Shown here piece after piece: positions 1-8,284 of a stretch of DNA of 64,000 nt (position 1 is the stretch's first letter; every line of letters begins with the position of its first letter). Below the pieces are notes generated by a model. That model was not told the origin of the DNA and did no database searches. It was given only the letters and a program-made list of their open reading frames with translations. Source of the DNA: Methylobacterium sp. NMS14P (GTDB lineage: Bacteria > Pseudomonadota > Alphaproteobacteria > Rhizobiales > Beijerinckiaceae). Where the stretch lies: contig NZ_CP087106.1 in the NCBI RefSeq assembly GCF_028583545.1, positions 3,394,501 through 3,458,500 on the forward strand, given 5' to 3'. The position numbers were made by a program, and so were the translations under genes.

Positions 1-638
1 GCGCCGCCAAGGCCGGGAGCATCTCGGCGCTGAACAACCTCGCCGCCCTCTACGAGAACGGCCAGGGCGTGAAGCGCCAGCAGGCCGAGGCGTTCCGCCT
101 CTACCAGCAGGCGGGCGAAGGCGGGAACGTGGTGGCGCTGGCCAACGCCGCCCGGATGCTGGAGTACGGCAACGGCATCCCGAAGGACGAGGCGCAGGCG
201 GTCGCCCTGTATCGCCGCGCCGTGGCCGGGGGCGACGTCGCGTCGATCAGCAAGCTCGTGCCGCACTACGCCACGGGCGCCTTCGGCTTCCCGAAGGACC
301 TGCGCCAGGGCTTCGACCTCTTCCGGCAGGCGGCGGACCGGGGCGACCCGGTGGCCATGGCCACGATGGCGACGCTGATCGACAACGGCTTCGGGCGGTA
401 TTTCCCCGGCGTGCGCTCGGCCGACATGGTCCTGCGCGCGCTGAAGCACGGGGAACTCGGCGCCGCCTCCGTCTCGGCGACCGACACCGCCGCCCAGAAG
501 CTCAAGCCCGAGACGATCCGCTCGGTGCAGCGCGCGATCAAGGACGCGGATTACTACACCGGCGCCCTGGACGGGCGGTTCAATCCGGTCTTCGTCCGCG
601 CCCTCGATCAGTACGCCCGGGCGAACGAGACCGAATGA
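1..638 (+). CDS. Sel1-repeat protein with C-terminal peptidoglycan-binding-like domain (5' end outside window)
   Basis: The reading frame is already open at base 3, so only the C-terminal part of about 211 residues is visible. It consists of Sel1-like helical repeats, seen as recurring blocks of the type LYxxGxGxxKD..A...YRxAAxxGD, which usually act as protein-interaction scaffolds. The last 45 residues (motifs VQRAIKDADYYTG, LDGRF and ALDQYA) resemble a PG_binding_1 domain. The stop overlaps the next start as ATGA at 635-638, so the two genes are probably translationally coupled. In related bacteria such Sel1 and peptidoglycan-binding tails can follow a caspase-like (C14) domain. Whether this protein has one cannot be seen here, because its N-terminus lies upstream of the window. 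Confidence 0.85.
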   Translation, partial: AAKAGSISALNNLAALYENGQGVKRQQAEAFRLYQQAGEGGNVVALANAARMLEYGNGIPKDEAQAVALYRRAVAGGDVASISKLVPHYATGAFGFPKDLRQGFDLFRQAADRGDPVAMATMATLIDNGFGRYFPGVRSADMVLRALKHGELGAASVSATDTAAQKLKPETIRSVQRAIKDADYYTGALDGRFNPVFVRALDQYARANETE

Positions 639-1969
639 GGCGCCTCCTCCTCGCCGCGCTGCTGCTCGCCCCGGCGGCGGCGCGCGCCGACCCCGCGACG
701 CAGGCGCTGACACCGTTCCTCGACGCGGTGGCGGCCTGTACCGGCCGGCCGGACGTGACGCTCGCGGTCGTCGGCGTCGAGCCCGGCCAGACGGCCCTGT
801 CGCGCGAGCAGTCCGAGGAGGTGCGCCTCGCCGTCGAGACGCGGCTCCAGGCGACCGGCCGGGTCAGGCTGGCGGCGGCGGCCGACGTCGTGCGGATCAA
901 GGCTCTGCGCGAGGGCACAACGGGCCTCTCGGGCGCGGAGGCCGAGGCGCAGATCCGGTCCGCCTTCGCGGGGGACGCCGCCGTGTTCCTGGTCGAGCCC
1001 CGTCGGGCCGGCGAGACCGCCTCCGTCCGGCTCCAGGCCGTGACGCAGAGCGCCGCCTGCAAGGCGACGAGCGACCCTCTGGTCGTGCCGATCCATGTCG
1101 GCGCCGGCGTCGCCGACGTCGACGCGGTCATGGACGGTGCGGTGAAGGCTTTCGCGCAGGCCGCACCGAATGCCGGCGCCGTCGAGGTCTGCCCGTTCGT
1201 GGCGGAGGGCGGCCATTCCACCTGCGCCGGCGCCCTCACGGACCGCCTCGTCATCGCCCTCGACGCGGAGGCCCGCTCGGCCAACCGGGTGATCCGCGGC
1301 GCGCGCCTCGACGTGCGCCGCCGGCCGCCCGGCACCGCCTGCGCCGGCACCGTCACCGCCCGCGGCCGCTTCCGCACCGACCACGACCGGCAATCCTGGA
1401 TGGAGGTCGAGTTCCAGCGCGACGGCGCCGTCCTGGCTCCCACGGGACGACGCCGCATCGCGACGGAGGGTCTCGGCTGCGATCCCGTCCCGCGGCCGTT
1501 CCTGGATCACCTCGCCGCCACGGCGCGCACGGATGCCGGCCGCCTCTCGGTGGCGGCGGCCGCCACGCCGTTCGCGGCCGGTCAGCGCCTGGAGATGCGC
1601 ATCGAGTCCCGCGTCGCGCAGAACCTGTACTGCTGGGTGGTCGCGGCCGACGAGACCGCCTTCGTCGCCCTGCCGGTGCGCGACAACGCGGCCTCGCAGC
1701 TGGCCCTGAAGCCGGGAGACTCGCGGCGCTATCCGCGGGGCTACGGCCTCGACGAGATCGTGGCGGGGGAGCCCTTCGAGAATCTGTTCGCCTGCTTCGG
1801 CGTGCCCGGCGGCCTGCCGCCGGAGCTCGCCGCGCGGTGGCTGGCGGCGGCGCCGGGCGCCGACGGCGAGGCGCGTCTCCTGCAGCCCCCGGACGTGCTG
1901 GACCTCCTCGACCGGATCCGGGCCACGCCCGGGGTCACCGAGGCCACCGCGCGCGTCGTGGTGCGCTGA
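635..1969 (+). CDS. Secreted protein with DUF4384-like C-terminal domain
   Basis: This 444-residue protein has a clear signal peptide (MRRLLLAALLLAPAAARA) and is probably periplasmic or surface-exposed. Residues about 30-130 look like an alpha/beta domain of the TolB/CsgG N-terminal kind (TLAVVGVEPG, then an ETRLQATGRVRL block). Residues about 310-400 match the style of DUF4384 (LEMRIES, QNLYCWVVAADE, FVALPVRDN), a beta domain often found near caspase-like peptidases. Several cysteines could pair in the periplasm. The start codon overlaps the stop of the Sel1 gene, so the two are likely made together. The molecular role is unknown. Confidence 0.8.
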   Translation: MRRLLLAALLLAPAAARADPATQALTPFLDAVAACTGRPDVTLAVVGVEPGQTALSREQSEEVRLAVETRLQATGRVRLAAAADVVRIKALREGTTGLSGAEAEAQIRSAFAGDAAVFLVEPRRAGETASVRLQAVTQSAACKATSDPLVVPIHVGAGVADVDAVMDGAVKAFAQAAPNAGAVEVCPFVAEGGHSTCAGALTDRLVIALDAEARSANRVIRGARLDVRRRPPGTACAGTVTARGRFRTDHDRQSWMEVEFQRDGAVLAPTGRRRIATEGLGCDPVPRPFLDHLAATARTDAGRLSVAAAATPFAAGQRLEMRIESRVAQNLYCWVVAADETAFVALPVRDNAASQLALKPGDSRRYPRGYGLDEIVAGEPFENLFACFGVPGGLPPELAARWLAAAPGADGEARLLQPPDVLDLLDRIRATPGVTEATARVVVR

Positions 1970-2052
1970 GGCGGAGCGCGACGGGATCGGAACCGCGTCT
2001 GGGCCACCCAGATCAGACGGGTGGCGCCCGGATGGCCGCCGGAGGTCGACGG

Positions 2053-3522
2053 ATGGCCGGTCGCGAGGTAACCATAAGGCGAATCGAACGATCACAATGG
2101 GTTGCGTGGCAGCCCGCGACCGGGAGGCGCATGACGGGCGGATACGACGAGCGCTGCGCGGCCGACCTGGCCAATGTCGGCGACGGCCGCGATCTCTCCC
2201 GCGCCGACCGTGCCTGGCTCGCCCGCGTGGTCACGGGGGCCGTGCGCCCGAACCGCGACAAGCCCCTGTGGGACCTCGCCCACGCCCTCGCGGCGCTGGC
2301 CGAGGCGGCGGGGACCCGCGACGGGCGCGATCTCATCACCCTCGCCCTGGATCCGGGACTCGCGCGACCGGCCGCCCTCTCGGCGCGCTTCGGCGGCGGA
2401 CCGGCCGTCGACGACCGCGGCCCCGTGCTCGGCACCGCCTGGTCCACCGGCTGGGCCGGGCTCGCGCGGCTCCTCGCGCTGGCCGAGTTCGTGCTCACCG
2501 CCGAGGACCTGGCACAGTTCGCGACCGTCGCGGGCTGGCTCGACGAGCTCGCTTCCGCGCCTGATCCGGAGGGCGCCGCGATCCTGGCCAAACGCTTGGC
2601 CCGGCATCTCGCCGCCTACCGGAACGCCCACCTGCCGCTGGCGCCGCTGGAGCGGCGCTTCCGGGCACTCCTGGCCTTCCTGGGCGGCCGCCGGTCCGTC
2701 GCGGACGACGACATCCTCGATTTCTGGCGCGCCGAGATGGCGACAGGCGAACGGCCGGGCTTCCGCACCGTCGCGGAGCACTTCGTGACCTTCGAGGCGG
2801 CCGGCCACCTCCTCGAAGGCCTCGACGCCCTCTCGGCGCCCGCCGCCCTCGACGCCCACGCGGGCTGGGAGGAGCGGCTGGACGCGGCCCTGGGCGATCT
2901 CGAGACCGCCGAACCCGCCGCGGCGCTGGCAACCCTCCTGGCGGACTGGCCGGAGGGCCCGAAGATCCTCACAGGCGCCGAGCGCGAGGATCTGGCCGAC
3001 TTCCTGCGCCTCGAGCCCTACCACCGCACCCGCCCGCTGACGACGCTCCGGGCCGTGAGCTTCGGCCGGGTCCAATCGGGCATCGCCAACCGCCTGCGCC
3101 GCGGCGGCGGCGGCGCCGCCATCGCCGAGCGGGCGACCTGCCTGGAGGCCGAGAGCTACGCCGAACTCCGGACGCGCGCGGGACTGCTCGCGGCCCATCT
3201 CGGCCGGATGCTGCGCATCGCGGCGACCCTCCGGATCGCCGATCGCGACGCGCTGCCCGCGGCGGTACGGGCCGCGCTGGAGGCCGCCGAGGCGGACCTG
3301 CGCCGGGTGCGCCGCGCCGGATTCGACGACCATGAGGGCCTCACGGCAGGATTCGCGGCCGCCGAACCGGCGCTGCTGCGCCTCGCCGAGGCGACGGCCA
3401 ACCTGGAACGGTCGCTCGACGGCCTCGCCCGGCACCGGCCGCTGGACGCGCTGTTCCCGGCGGATCGGGACATCTTCGCGGTCGCGTTCGCGGCGGCCTA
3501 TGCCGGGGAGGCCGCGGCGTGA
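2053..3522 (+). CDS. Unrecognised 489-aa helical protein
   Basis: I do not recognise this protein. It is rich in Ala, Leu, Arg and Glu, has no signal peptide or membrane segment, and reads as mainly helical, so it is probably cytosolic. The start at 2053 is chosen because a GGAGG sequence lies seven bases upstream. The open frame continues back to 1837, but that part lies inside the previous gene and has a composition unlike a protein. An internal ATG at 2131 is an alternative start. The stop overlaps the next gene's GTG start (GTGA at 3519-3522), which points to coupled translation. Conserved-looking stretches are FRTVAEHFVTFE and FLRLEPYHRTRPLTTLRAV. Confidence 0.75.
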   Translation: MAGREVTIRRIERSQWVAWQPATGRRMTGGYDERCAADLANVGDGRDLSRADRAWLARVVTGAVRPNRDKPLWDLAHALAALAEAAGTRDGRDLITLALDPGLARPAALSARFGGGPAVDDRGPVLGTAWSTGWAGLARLLALAEFVLTAEDLAQFATVAGWLDELASAPDPEGAAILAKRLARHLAAYRNAHLPLAPLERRFRALLAFLGGRRSVADDDILDFWRAEMATGERPGFRTVAEHFVTFEAAGHLLEGLDALSAPAALDAHAGWEERLDAALGDLETAEPAAALATLLADWPEGPKILTGAEREDLADFLRLEPYHRTRPLTTLRAVSFGRVQSGIANRLRRGGGGAAIAERATCLEAESYAELRTRAGLLAAHLGRMLRIAATLRIADRDALPAAVRAALEAAEADLRRVRRAGFDDHEGLTAGFAAAEPALLRLAEATANLERSLDGLARHRPLDALFPADRDIFAVAFAAAYAGEAAA

Positions 3523-4031
3523 GCGACGCGGCACGGCTTCTCGCCGAGATCCACGCGGCCCGCGCCCTCGTGCGCGATGCGGCGGCGACCGCCCGGCCGG
3601 ACCACGCGGGCCTCTGGGCCCACGCGACGCGGGCGCCCGATGGACCGGTCGACCTCGCGACGGTGCGGGCGATCCGCGGCGACCCGGCGACGGCCCGGCG
3701 CTACCGGACGATGCTCGGCGCCCTGGCGCTCGCCCACGCGCCGCTCGCCGCGGCCGCCTCGGACGGCGCGATCCTCCGGCGCCGGGTTGGCGCCTTCGCG
3801 CTGGAGATCCTCGAGGCCGCGGACGGCGCGCCGCCGCTCCTCGTCCTGCGCGGCGAGTCCGGGCAGATGCCGCGTGTGATCGAGGCGTGGCTCGGCGACG
3901 AGACGGTCCGGCTCGACCTCGGTCCGGCGATCGAGGGCGCGGCGGTGCTCGCCCTCGACCCGGCCGTGCCGGAAGCGGCCCTCATGGGCCGCATGCTCCG
4001 CGACCCGGCCTGCGCGGTGTTCCTGCTTTGA
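3519..4031 (+). CDS. Unrecognised 170-aa cytosolic protein
   Basis: This small protein starts at a GTG that overlaps the stop of the preceding gene by four bases, a typical sign of coupled translation. It has no signal peptide or membrane segment. The N-terminal half looks helical (AARLLAEIHAARALVRDA) and the C-terminal half alternates beta and helix (PPLLVLRG, RVIEAWLGDE, DLGPAIEGAAVLALD). I could not assign it to a family. Its coupling to the upstream 489-residue protein suggests the two products work together or bind each other. Confidence 0.7.
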   Translation: MSDAARLLAEIHAARALVRDAAATARPDHAGLWAHATRAPDGPVDLATVRAIRGDPATARRYRTMLGALALAHAPLAAAASDGAILRRRVGAFALEILEAADGAPPLLVLRGESGQMPRVIEAWLGDETVRLDLGPAIEGAAVLALDPAVPEAALMGRMLRDPACAVFLL

Positions 4032-4095
4032 CGAGCCGTCGGAGCAGCCGGCAGGCCAGTCTCGGCCCATCCGGGTCCGGGGGACCGGCCCGCGT

Positions 4096-5226
4096 ATGAC
4101 GCGTCCGGCCATCCTCGTCGTCGTGCCCACGACCCGCGGACCGCTGGTGCTGCGCGGGCTCAGACCGCGCCCGGGCCTTCCGGCCCCGGCCGCGTTCGCG
4201 GACGGCGATTATCGCCCGCTGCCCTGGTCGGCCGATTACGCCCGGCTCTGCGGGGCCGCCGGCCCGCTCGCCCGGTGGGCGGGTCGGACGCCCGAGCCCC
4301 ACGAGCTGCGGCTATCGGGCTCCTTCGACGCCGGACGCTCCTGGGAGGTTCCGGTGTGTTTAGCGCACGGCCTCGCCGAGGGCGGTCACCCGCTCGCCGC
4401 GGCACCGGCGGAGGCCGACCTCATCCTCTGGGCGACCGGCGCGGTCGATCTCGACCTCACGGTGCTGCCCGGCGACTACGCGCTGCTCGACAAGGTCGAG
4501 CGCTCCGCCGCGATGATGGCCGAGGCTCCGGACGTCGCGTTAGCCGTCCTCCTGCCGGACGGGCCGGAGCGCGCGCAGGCCGAGGCCGTCTTCCGCGGCA
4601 TGGGCCGAACCGTGCGGATCCTGCCGTCGCACAACGTGCCCGAAGCCTTGGCCGCATTGACCGCGCTGCGGGATCCGGAGAGGGCCGAGACGCCGCCGGC
4701 GCGGCGGTGGCGCCGTCTGGCGCTGCCGGCCGGCGCCGTCGCGGCGGCCGGACTCGCCGGTGTGCTCGCGCTCGGGGCCACGCGGCCCGATCCCGTCAGC
4801 GACCCGCGCGCCGACGCGCCGGCCGGTCCTGCCACCCCTCCCCCAAGGATCGAAGTCCGGATCGCATCGCCGATCCACGTCTCCGAGTTGCGCGCGCCGG
4901 CGGGATCCTCCTGCCGCCGCGTGGCCTTCGGGGCCGACCCGCCCGAGCGGCGCCCAGTGCCGGCGGAATCGGGCGACCACCTGGCCGCGAGCCGGCTCAC
5001 GCCGGACCTGTGCGGGCTCGCCATCGGTGTGGAGCCGGGCCTGCGCGCGCAGGTCGGACCGGAACTGCGCGATGCCGCCCTCCCCGCCGTCCGGCTGGCG
5101 GACGGCGCGCTCGGCTATTTCCTGCGCGAGGGCGCGCGGCAGAACCTCGTCTACACGGTCCAGGCCGTTCCGGAGGCCGGGACCGGCGCGGCGGCCGGCC
5201 GCCTGGTCCACGCCCTGACGCGCTGA
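4096..5226 (+). CDS. Unrecognised membrane-anchored protein with cytosolic N-terminal domain
   Basis: This 376-residue protein has one hydrophobic segment at about residues 214-232 (PAGAVAAAGLAGVLALGAT), preceded by basic residues. That predicts a cytosolic N-terminal domain of about 210 residues and a periplasmic domain of about 140 residues. The stretch LRLSGSFDAGRSWEVPVCLAHGL near residues 75-95 faintly resembles the core of Lon-like (S16) domains, but no Ser-Lys dyad could be identified, so this is only a hint. It follows the unrecognised 170-residue gene by 64 bases on the same strand. It could link the cytosolic proteins upstream to the secreted ones downstream. Confidence 0.7.
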   Translation: MTRPAILVVVPTTRGPLVLRGLRPRPGLPAPAAFADGDYRPLPWSADYARLCGAAGPLARWAGRTPEPHELRLSGSFDAGRSWEVPVCLAHGLAEGGHPLAAAPAEADLILWATGAVDLDLTVLPGDYALLDKVERSAAMMAEAPDVALAVLLPDGPERAQAEAVFRGMGRTVRILPSHNVPEALAALTALRDPERAETPPARRWRRLALPAGAVAAAGLAGVLALGATRPDPVSDPRADAPAGPATPPPRIEVRIASPIHVSELRAPAGSSCRRVAFGADPPERRPVPAESGDHLAASRLTPDLCGLAIGVEPGLRAQVGPELRDAALPAVRLADGALGYFLREGARQNLVYTVQAVPEAGTGAAAGRLVHALTR

Positions 5227-5306
5227 TGGGAGTCCGGCGTGTCCCGAATGCTGTCGACCGGCCCCGCGAGCGCGGGCCCGGATCCCGCACCGAGAGGAGG
5301 GAGAGG

Positions 5307-6293
5307 ATGATCGCGATGCGCCGGAGAGGCCCTCTCCTGCTGGGAACGGCCTGCGCGCTGATCGTGCTCGGCCGCGGCGACGCCGTGCGGGCGCAGAGCG
5401 TCGGCTTCGATCCCGCCGATTACGGCCGGGCGCAGCTGCCCCTGCGCCAGACGACCGGCGACGCGGCGGCCTACGTCGACCAGAACAAGGGCGCCTTCGA
5501 GCCGGTCAGCGAGCTCGACCCGAAGGACGGCCTCGCAGCCCTCGCCCGGCCGATCGGCCGCGTCGACATCGTGCTCCAGAACGGCCGCACCGGCCAGCAG
5601 GTCGGGGCCTCCTGCACGGGGACGCTCCTGCCGGGCGACTACGTGCTGACCAACCATCATTGCCTGCCGCAGTCGGGCGACCTGCGCCCGGTCAAGGCGT
5701 CGATCCTGATGGATTACCTGACCCTCGACGGGAAAGGCTCCCGCCGCTTCGAGATCGACCCGAAACCCGTCGAGTTCGACGCCCGCCTCGACTTCGCCCT
5801 CGCCCGCGTCGCGGGCAATCCGACGGCGACTTACGGCGCTGCGCGGCTCTCGGGCGAGCCGGTGACGGCCAACCGCTCGATGCTGGTCATCCACCATCCC
5901 CTCGGACGTCCGAAGGTGATGAGCCGCTTCCGCTGCTTCGCCATGAAGGACCAGGCGGAGGGCCCGGACCTGCGCCACCGCTGCGACACGCTCGGCGGCT
6001 CGTCCGGGTCGCTGATGTTCGACGCCTCCGTGGCCGGCATCGCGCTCCACAAGGAGGGTGGCCTCGACCCGAAGGATCCGACGAGCTTCAACAGCGCGAC
6101 CCGGCTCTCGGCGATCCTGGGCCGGAGCCCGACCCTGGCGCGGATCGCGGCGGCCCAGGGGCGCCCGGTCGCCGCCGCGGATCCGGGGGCCAGACCGGTC
6201 GCGCCCGCATCCGTGCCGGCACCGCAGCCCAAGCCGGCGACCGACGGACCGCTCGATCCGGCCGGGATGAACGCCATCCTGCGGGGACGCTGA
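5307..6293 (+). CDS. Secreted trypsin-like serine peptidase
   Basis: This 328-residue protein has a signal peptide ending near AVRAQS and a trypsin-like fold. The likely catalytic triad is His118 in TNHHC, Asp162 in LDFALA and Ser233 in GGSSGS, all in the right order and spacing, so it is predicted to be active in the periplasm or outside the cell. The C-terminal 50 residues are Pro/Ala-rich and probably disordered. The start at 5307 has a strong purine-rich ribosome site (GGAGGGAGAGG); the longer open frame upstream runs through the preceding gene and is not used. The substrate is unknown; neighbouring secreted proteins are candidates. Confidence 0.88.
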   Translation: MIAMRRRGPLLLGTACALIVLGRGDAVRAQSVGFDPADYGRAQLPLRQTTGDAAAYVDQNKGAFEPVSELDPKDGLAALARPIGRVDIVLQNGRTGQQVGASCTGTLLPGDYVLTNHHCLPQSGDLRPVKASILMDYLTLDGKGSRRFEIDPKPVEFDARLDFALARVAGNPTATYGAARLSGEPVTANRSMLVIHHPLGRPKVMSRFRCFAMKDQAEGPDLRHRCDTLGGSSGSLMFDASVAGIALHKEGGLDPKDPTSFNSATRLSAILGRSPTLARIAAAQGRPVAAADPGARPVAPASVPAPQPKPATDGPLDPAGMNAILRGR

Positions 6294-6400
6294 GCGCCGT
6301 CGCGAGAATCGCGACGGCGGGCGACGAAAATCGCTCTGGGTCGACCAGGAACGGGGAGAGAGGGGCCGCAGCAAGGCCCGGGACACGAAGAGGGGAAGCG

Positions 6401-7216
6401 ATGCGGACCCACGATCTACCGCGCGCCGCGCGGGCGCGCCTCGGCCGCTCAGGCCTGCTGCTCGCCGTCGGCCACGCCCTGGCGCTGATCGCGCCCGCCG
6501 GGGCGAACCCGCTCACCGAGGTGCCGGGGGCCCGGGCAGCGCGGCCGGACGAAGCGGCCCCGCCGCGGGACCCGGCCGCCGAGCGGGCGGAGGCGGAGGA
6601 GGCGCGGGCCGCGAATCCGAGCGCCACCGCGATCATCCGGTCGCTCGCGCCGTTCGCCGACGGCAATCCGGGAGCGCCCGCGCGGCCGCTGGCGGTCAGC
6701 CCCGACGACGGCGGCCCGGCGGTGCGGGTCGTTCCCGCCCGGTCGGTCGATCTCACCGTGTTCTTCGCCTACGACAGCGCCCGCCTGACCCCCGAAGCGC
6801 GCATCCAGCTCGAGCCGCTCGGCGAGGCCCTGCGCGCCGAGCCTCTCGCGGGCCACGGCTTCCTGATCGCCGGTCACACCGACGCCGCCGGCGGCCGCGC
6901 CTACAACCGCCGCCTCTCCCTGGCCCGTGCCCGCGCCGTGAAGGCGCACCTCGTCGAGACCTACGGGATCGCGCCGGAGCGCCTGCGCGTCCACGGATGG
7001 GGACCCACGCGGCCGAAGGATCCCGACGCACCCCTGTCACGGGTGAACCGCAGGGTGGAGGTCAGCCTGATCGCGCCGGCCCGCAGCGGTGCCCTGCGCT
7101 TCGTCCTGCCGGTCGCGGATCGCACCTGCACCGACTTGGCCGATCCGCGCCTGCGGACGGATCTCGACCTCGACGATTTCGGCGCGGCGCCGACCCGGCG
7201 TCCCTGTACCGAATAA
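6401..7216 (+). CDS. OmpA-family peptidoglycan-binding protein
   Basis: This 271-residue protein starts at 6401 behind AGGGGAAGCG. It has a signal peptide, a disordered Ala/Pro/Glu-rich stretch (about residues 45-110), and an OmpA C-terminal domain at about residues 115-225. The domain shows VFFAYDSARLTPEA, GHTDAAGG and NRRLSLARA, followed by a VHGWG block and NRRVEV, the usual determinants for binding diaminopimelate in peptidoglycan. No beta-barrel or lipobox is evident, so it is probably a soluble periplasmic anchor. A short C-terminal extension has two cysteines that may form a disulfide. It lies 107 bases downstream of the peptidase gene. Confidence 0.9.
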   Translation: MRTHDLPRAARARLGRSGLLLAVGHALALIAPAGANPLTEVPGARAARPDEAAPPRDPAAERAEAEEARAANPSATAIIRSLAPFADGNPGAPARPLAVSPDDGGPAVRVVPARSVDLTVFFAYDSARLTPEARIQLEPLGEALRAEPLAGHGFLIAGHTDAAGGRAYNRRLSLARARAVKAHLVETYGIAPERLRVHGWGPTRPKDPDAPLSRVNRRVEVSLIAPARSGALRFVLPVADRTCTDLADPRLRTDLDLDDFGAAPTRRPCTE

Positions 7217-7278
7217 AGCCCGCTCCCCTCACCGACGCTCCGAAGACGAAGAGACCCGCGATGTCCTGGAGGATCCCG

Positions 7279-8232
7279 ATGCCCCTCGTCCGCACCACGG
7301 CGTTCCGCGCCGCCTGCCTCGCCGTCCTGGCCCTCGGGTCCGCCTACGCGGCGCCGGCCCGGGCGCAGACCAAGCCCAACGTCGTCGTCATGGGCGAGGA
7401 CGCCGACGAGGACGCGGTGCCCCGCGGCAACCGCATCTTCCAGCGGGTGATCCACGAACTGTCCGAGACGATGAACCTGCGCGGCTACAACGTCTACGAC
7501 GAGACCGCCGTCGCCATGGGCTTCACCCAGGCCAACCGGGTGCGCCGGCGGGACGCCGAGCTGATCGAGGTCGCCCGCGCGGTCCAGAATCCGCCCCTCG
7601 ACGTCGTGGCGGTGTTCCAGATCTACGCGTCGGCGTCGAAATCCGCCTACTCGGACATCGTCCGGCCGGAGATCCGTATCCCCGGCCGCCTCCTCAACGT
7701 CCGCACCGGGCAGTCGCTCGGGTCGTTCGAGGTGGCCGGTCTCCAGCTGCCGCCCCTGCCGCAGGGCTGCGACCGCGAGTGCCTGCTCGAGCGGGTCGGC
7801 GCCGAGGCGAAGACGGTGGCCGCCGACCTCGCGGCCGCGCTCACCGCGAAGCTCGACGGCGTGATCGCGCCCCGCCGCGGTGCCGATGCCGGCGCCGCGC
7901 CCCCTGACGCCGCGCCGGTCGGCGGCGCCGTGGCGGCGGCGCCCGGCGGCGAGGGCTGCGGGGGTTTGCCCAGCGCCTACGTCGTCCGTCTGAGCGGCTT
8001 CTCGGCCCAGGAGGTCCAGGCGGCCGAGGAGTACATGGCGGCTTTCCGCTGCTACGAGCACCATCGTCCGGTGCGCGCGAGCGGGGCCAGCACCGAGTAC
8101 TGGTACGAGACCCGCTCGGATTCCGCCCGGCTCGGCCGGAACCTGCGCCTGATGCTGGAGCACATGAGCGCGCCGGGTCAGGTCCAGTTCTCGGGCAACA
8201 CCTTCGTCATCAACCGCGTAGCGACGCGGTAG
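7279..8232 (+). CDS. Secreted protein with possible CsgG/LpoB-like domain
   Basis: The start at 7279 has GGAGG six bases upstream and gives a clean signal peptide (MPLVRTTAFRAACLAVLALG). An in-frame ATG at 7261 is the alternative. Residues about 30-190 resemble the fold of CsgG/LpoB/TolB-N proteins: a helix after an early strand (RIFQRVIHELSETMNLRGY), VVAVFQIYAS, and a strand with the common RLLNVRTGQSL signature. After an Ala/Gly/Pro linker, residues about 235-317 form a second domain (YVVRLSGFSAQEVQAAEEYM, then SARLGRNLRLML). This would be a periplasmic or outer-membrane-associated accessory protein. The fold assignment is by eye; the function is unknown. Confidence 0.75.
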   Translation: MPLVRTTAFRAACLAVLALGSAYAAPARAQTKPNVVVMGEDADEDAVPRGNRIFQRVIHELSETMNLRGYNVYDETAVAMGFTQANRVRRRDAELIEVARAVQNPPLDVVAVFQIYASASKSAYSDIVRPEIRIPGRLLNVRTGQSLGSFEVAGLQLPPLPQGCDRECLLERVGAEAKTVAADLAAALTAKLDGVIAPRRGADAGAAPPDAAPVGGAVAAAPGGEGCGGLPSAYVVRLSGFSAQEVQAAEEYMAAFRCYEHHRPVRASGASTEYWYETRSDSARLGRNLRLMLEHMSAPGQVQFSGNTFVINRVATR

Positions 8233-8284
8233 CCGGACCTCGCCTTCCCCGCCTCGTCGTCCCACCGTTCCCTGAAGGTTGACC

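Noticed and set aside
1837..2052. 5' extension of the 489-residue protein
   Set aside because: It lies inside the previous gene, is almost all Arg/Gly/Ala, and a better start with a ribosome site occurs at 2053.
608..2095. Minus-strand frame of 495 codons opposite the DUF4384 gene
   Set aside because: Antisense shadow; the plus-strand gene has a signal peptide and a known domain style.
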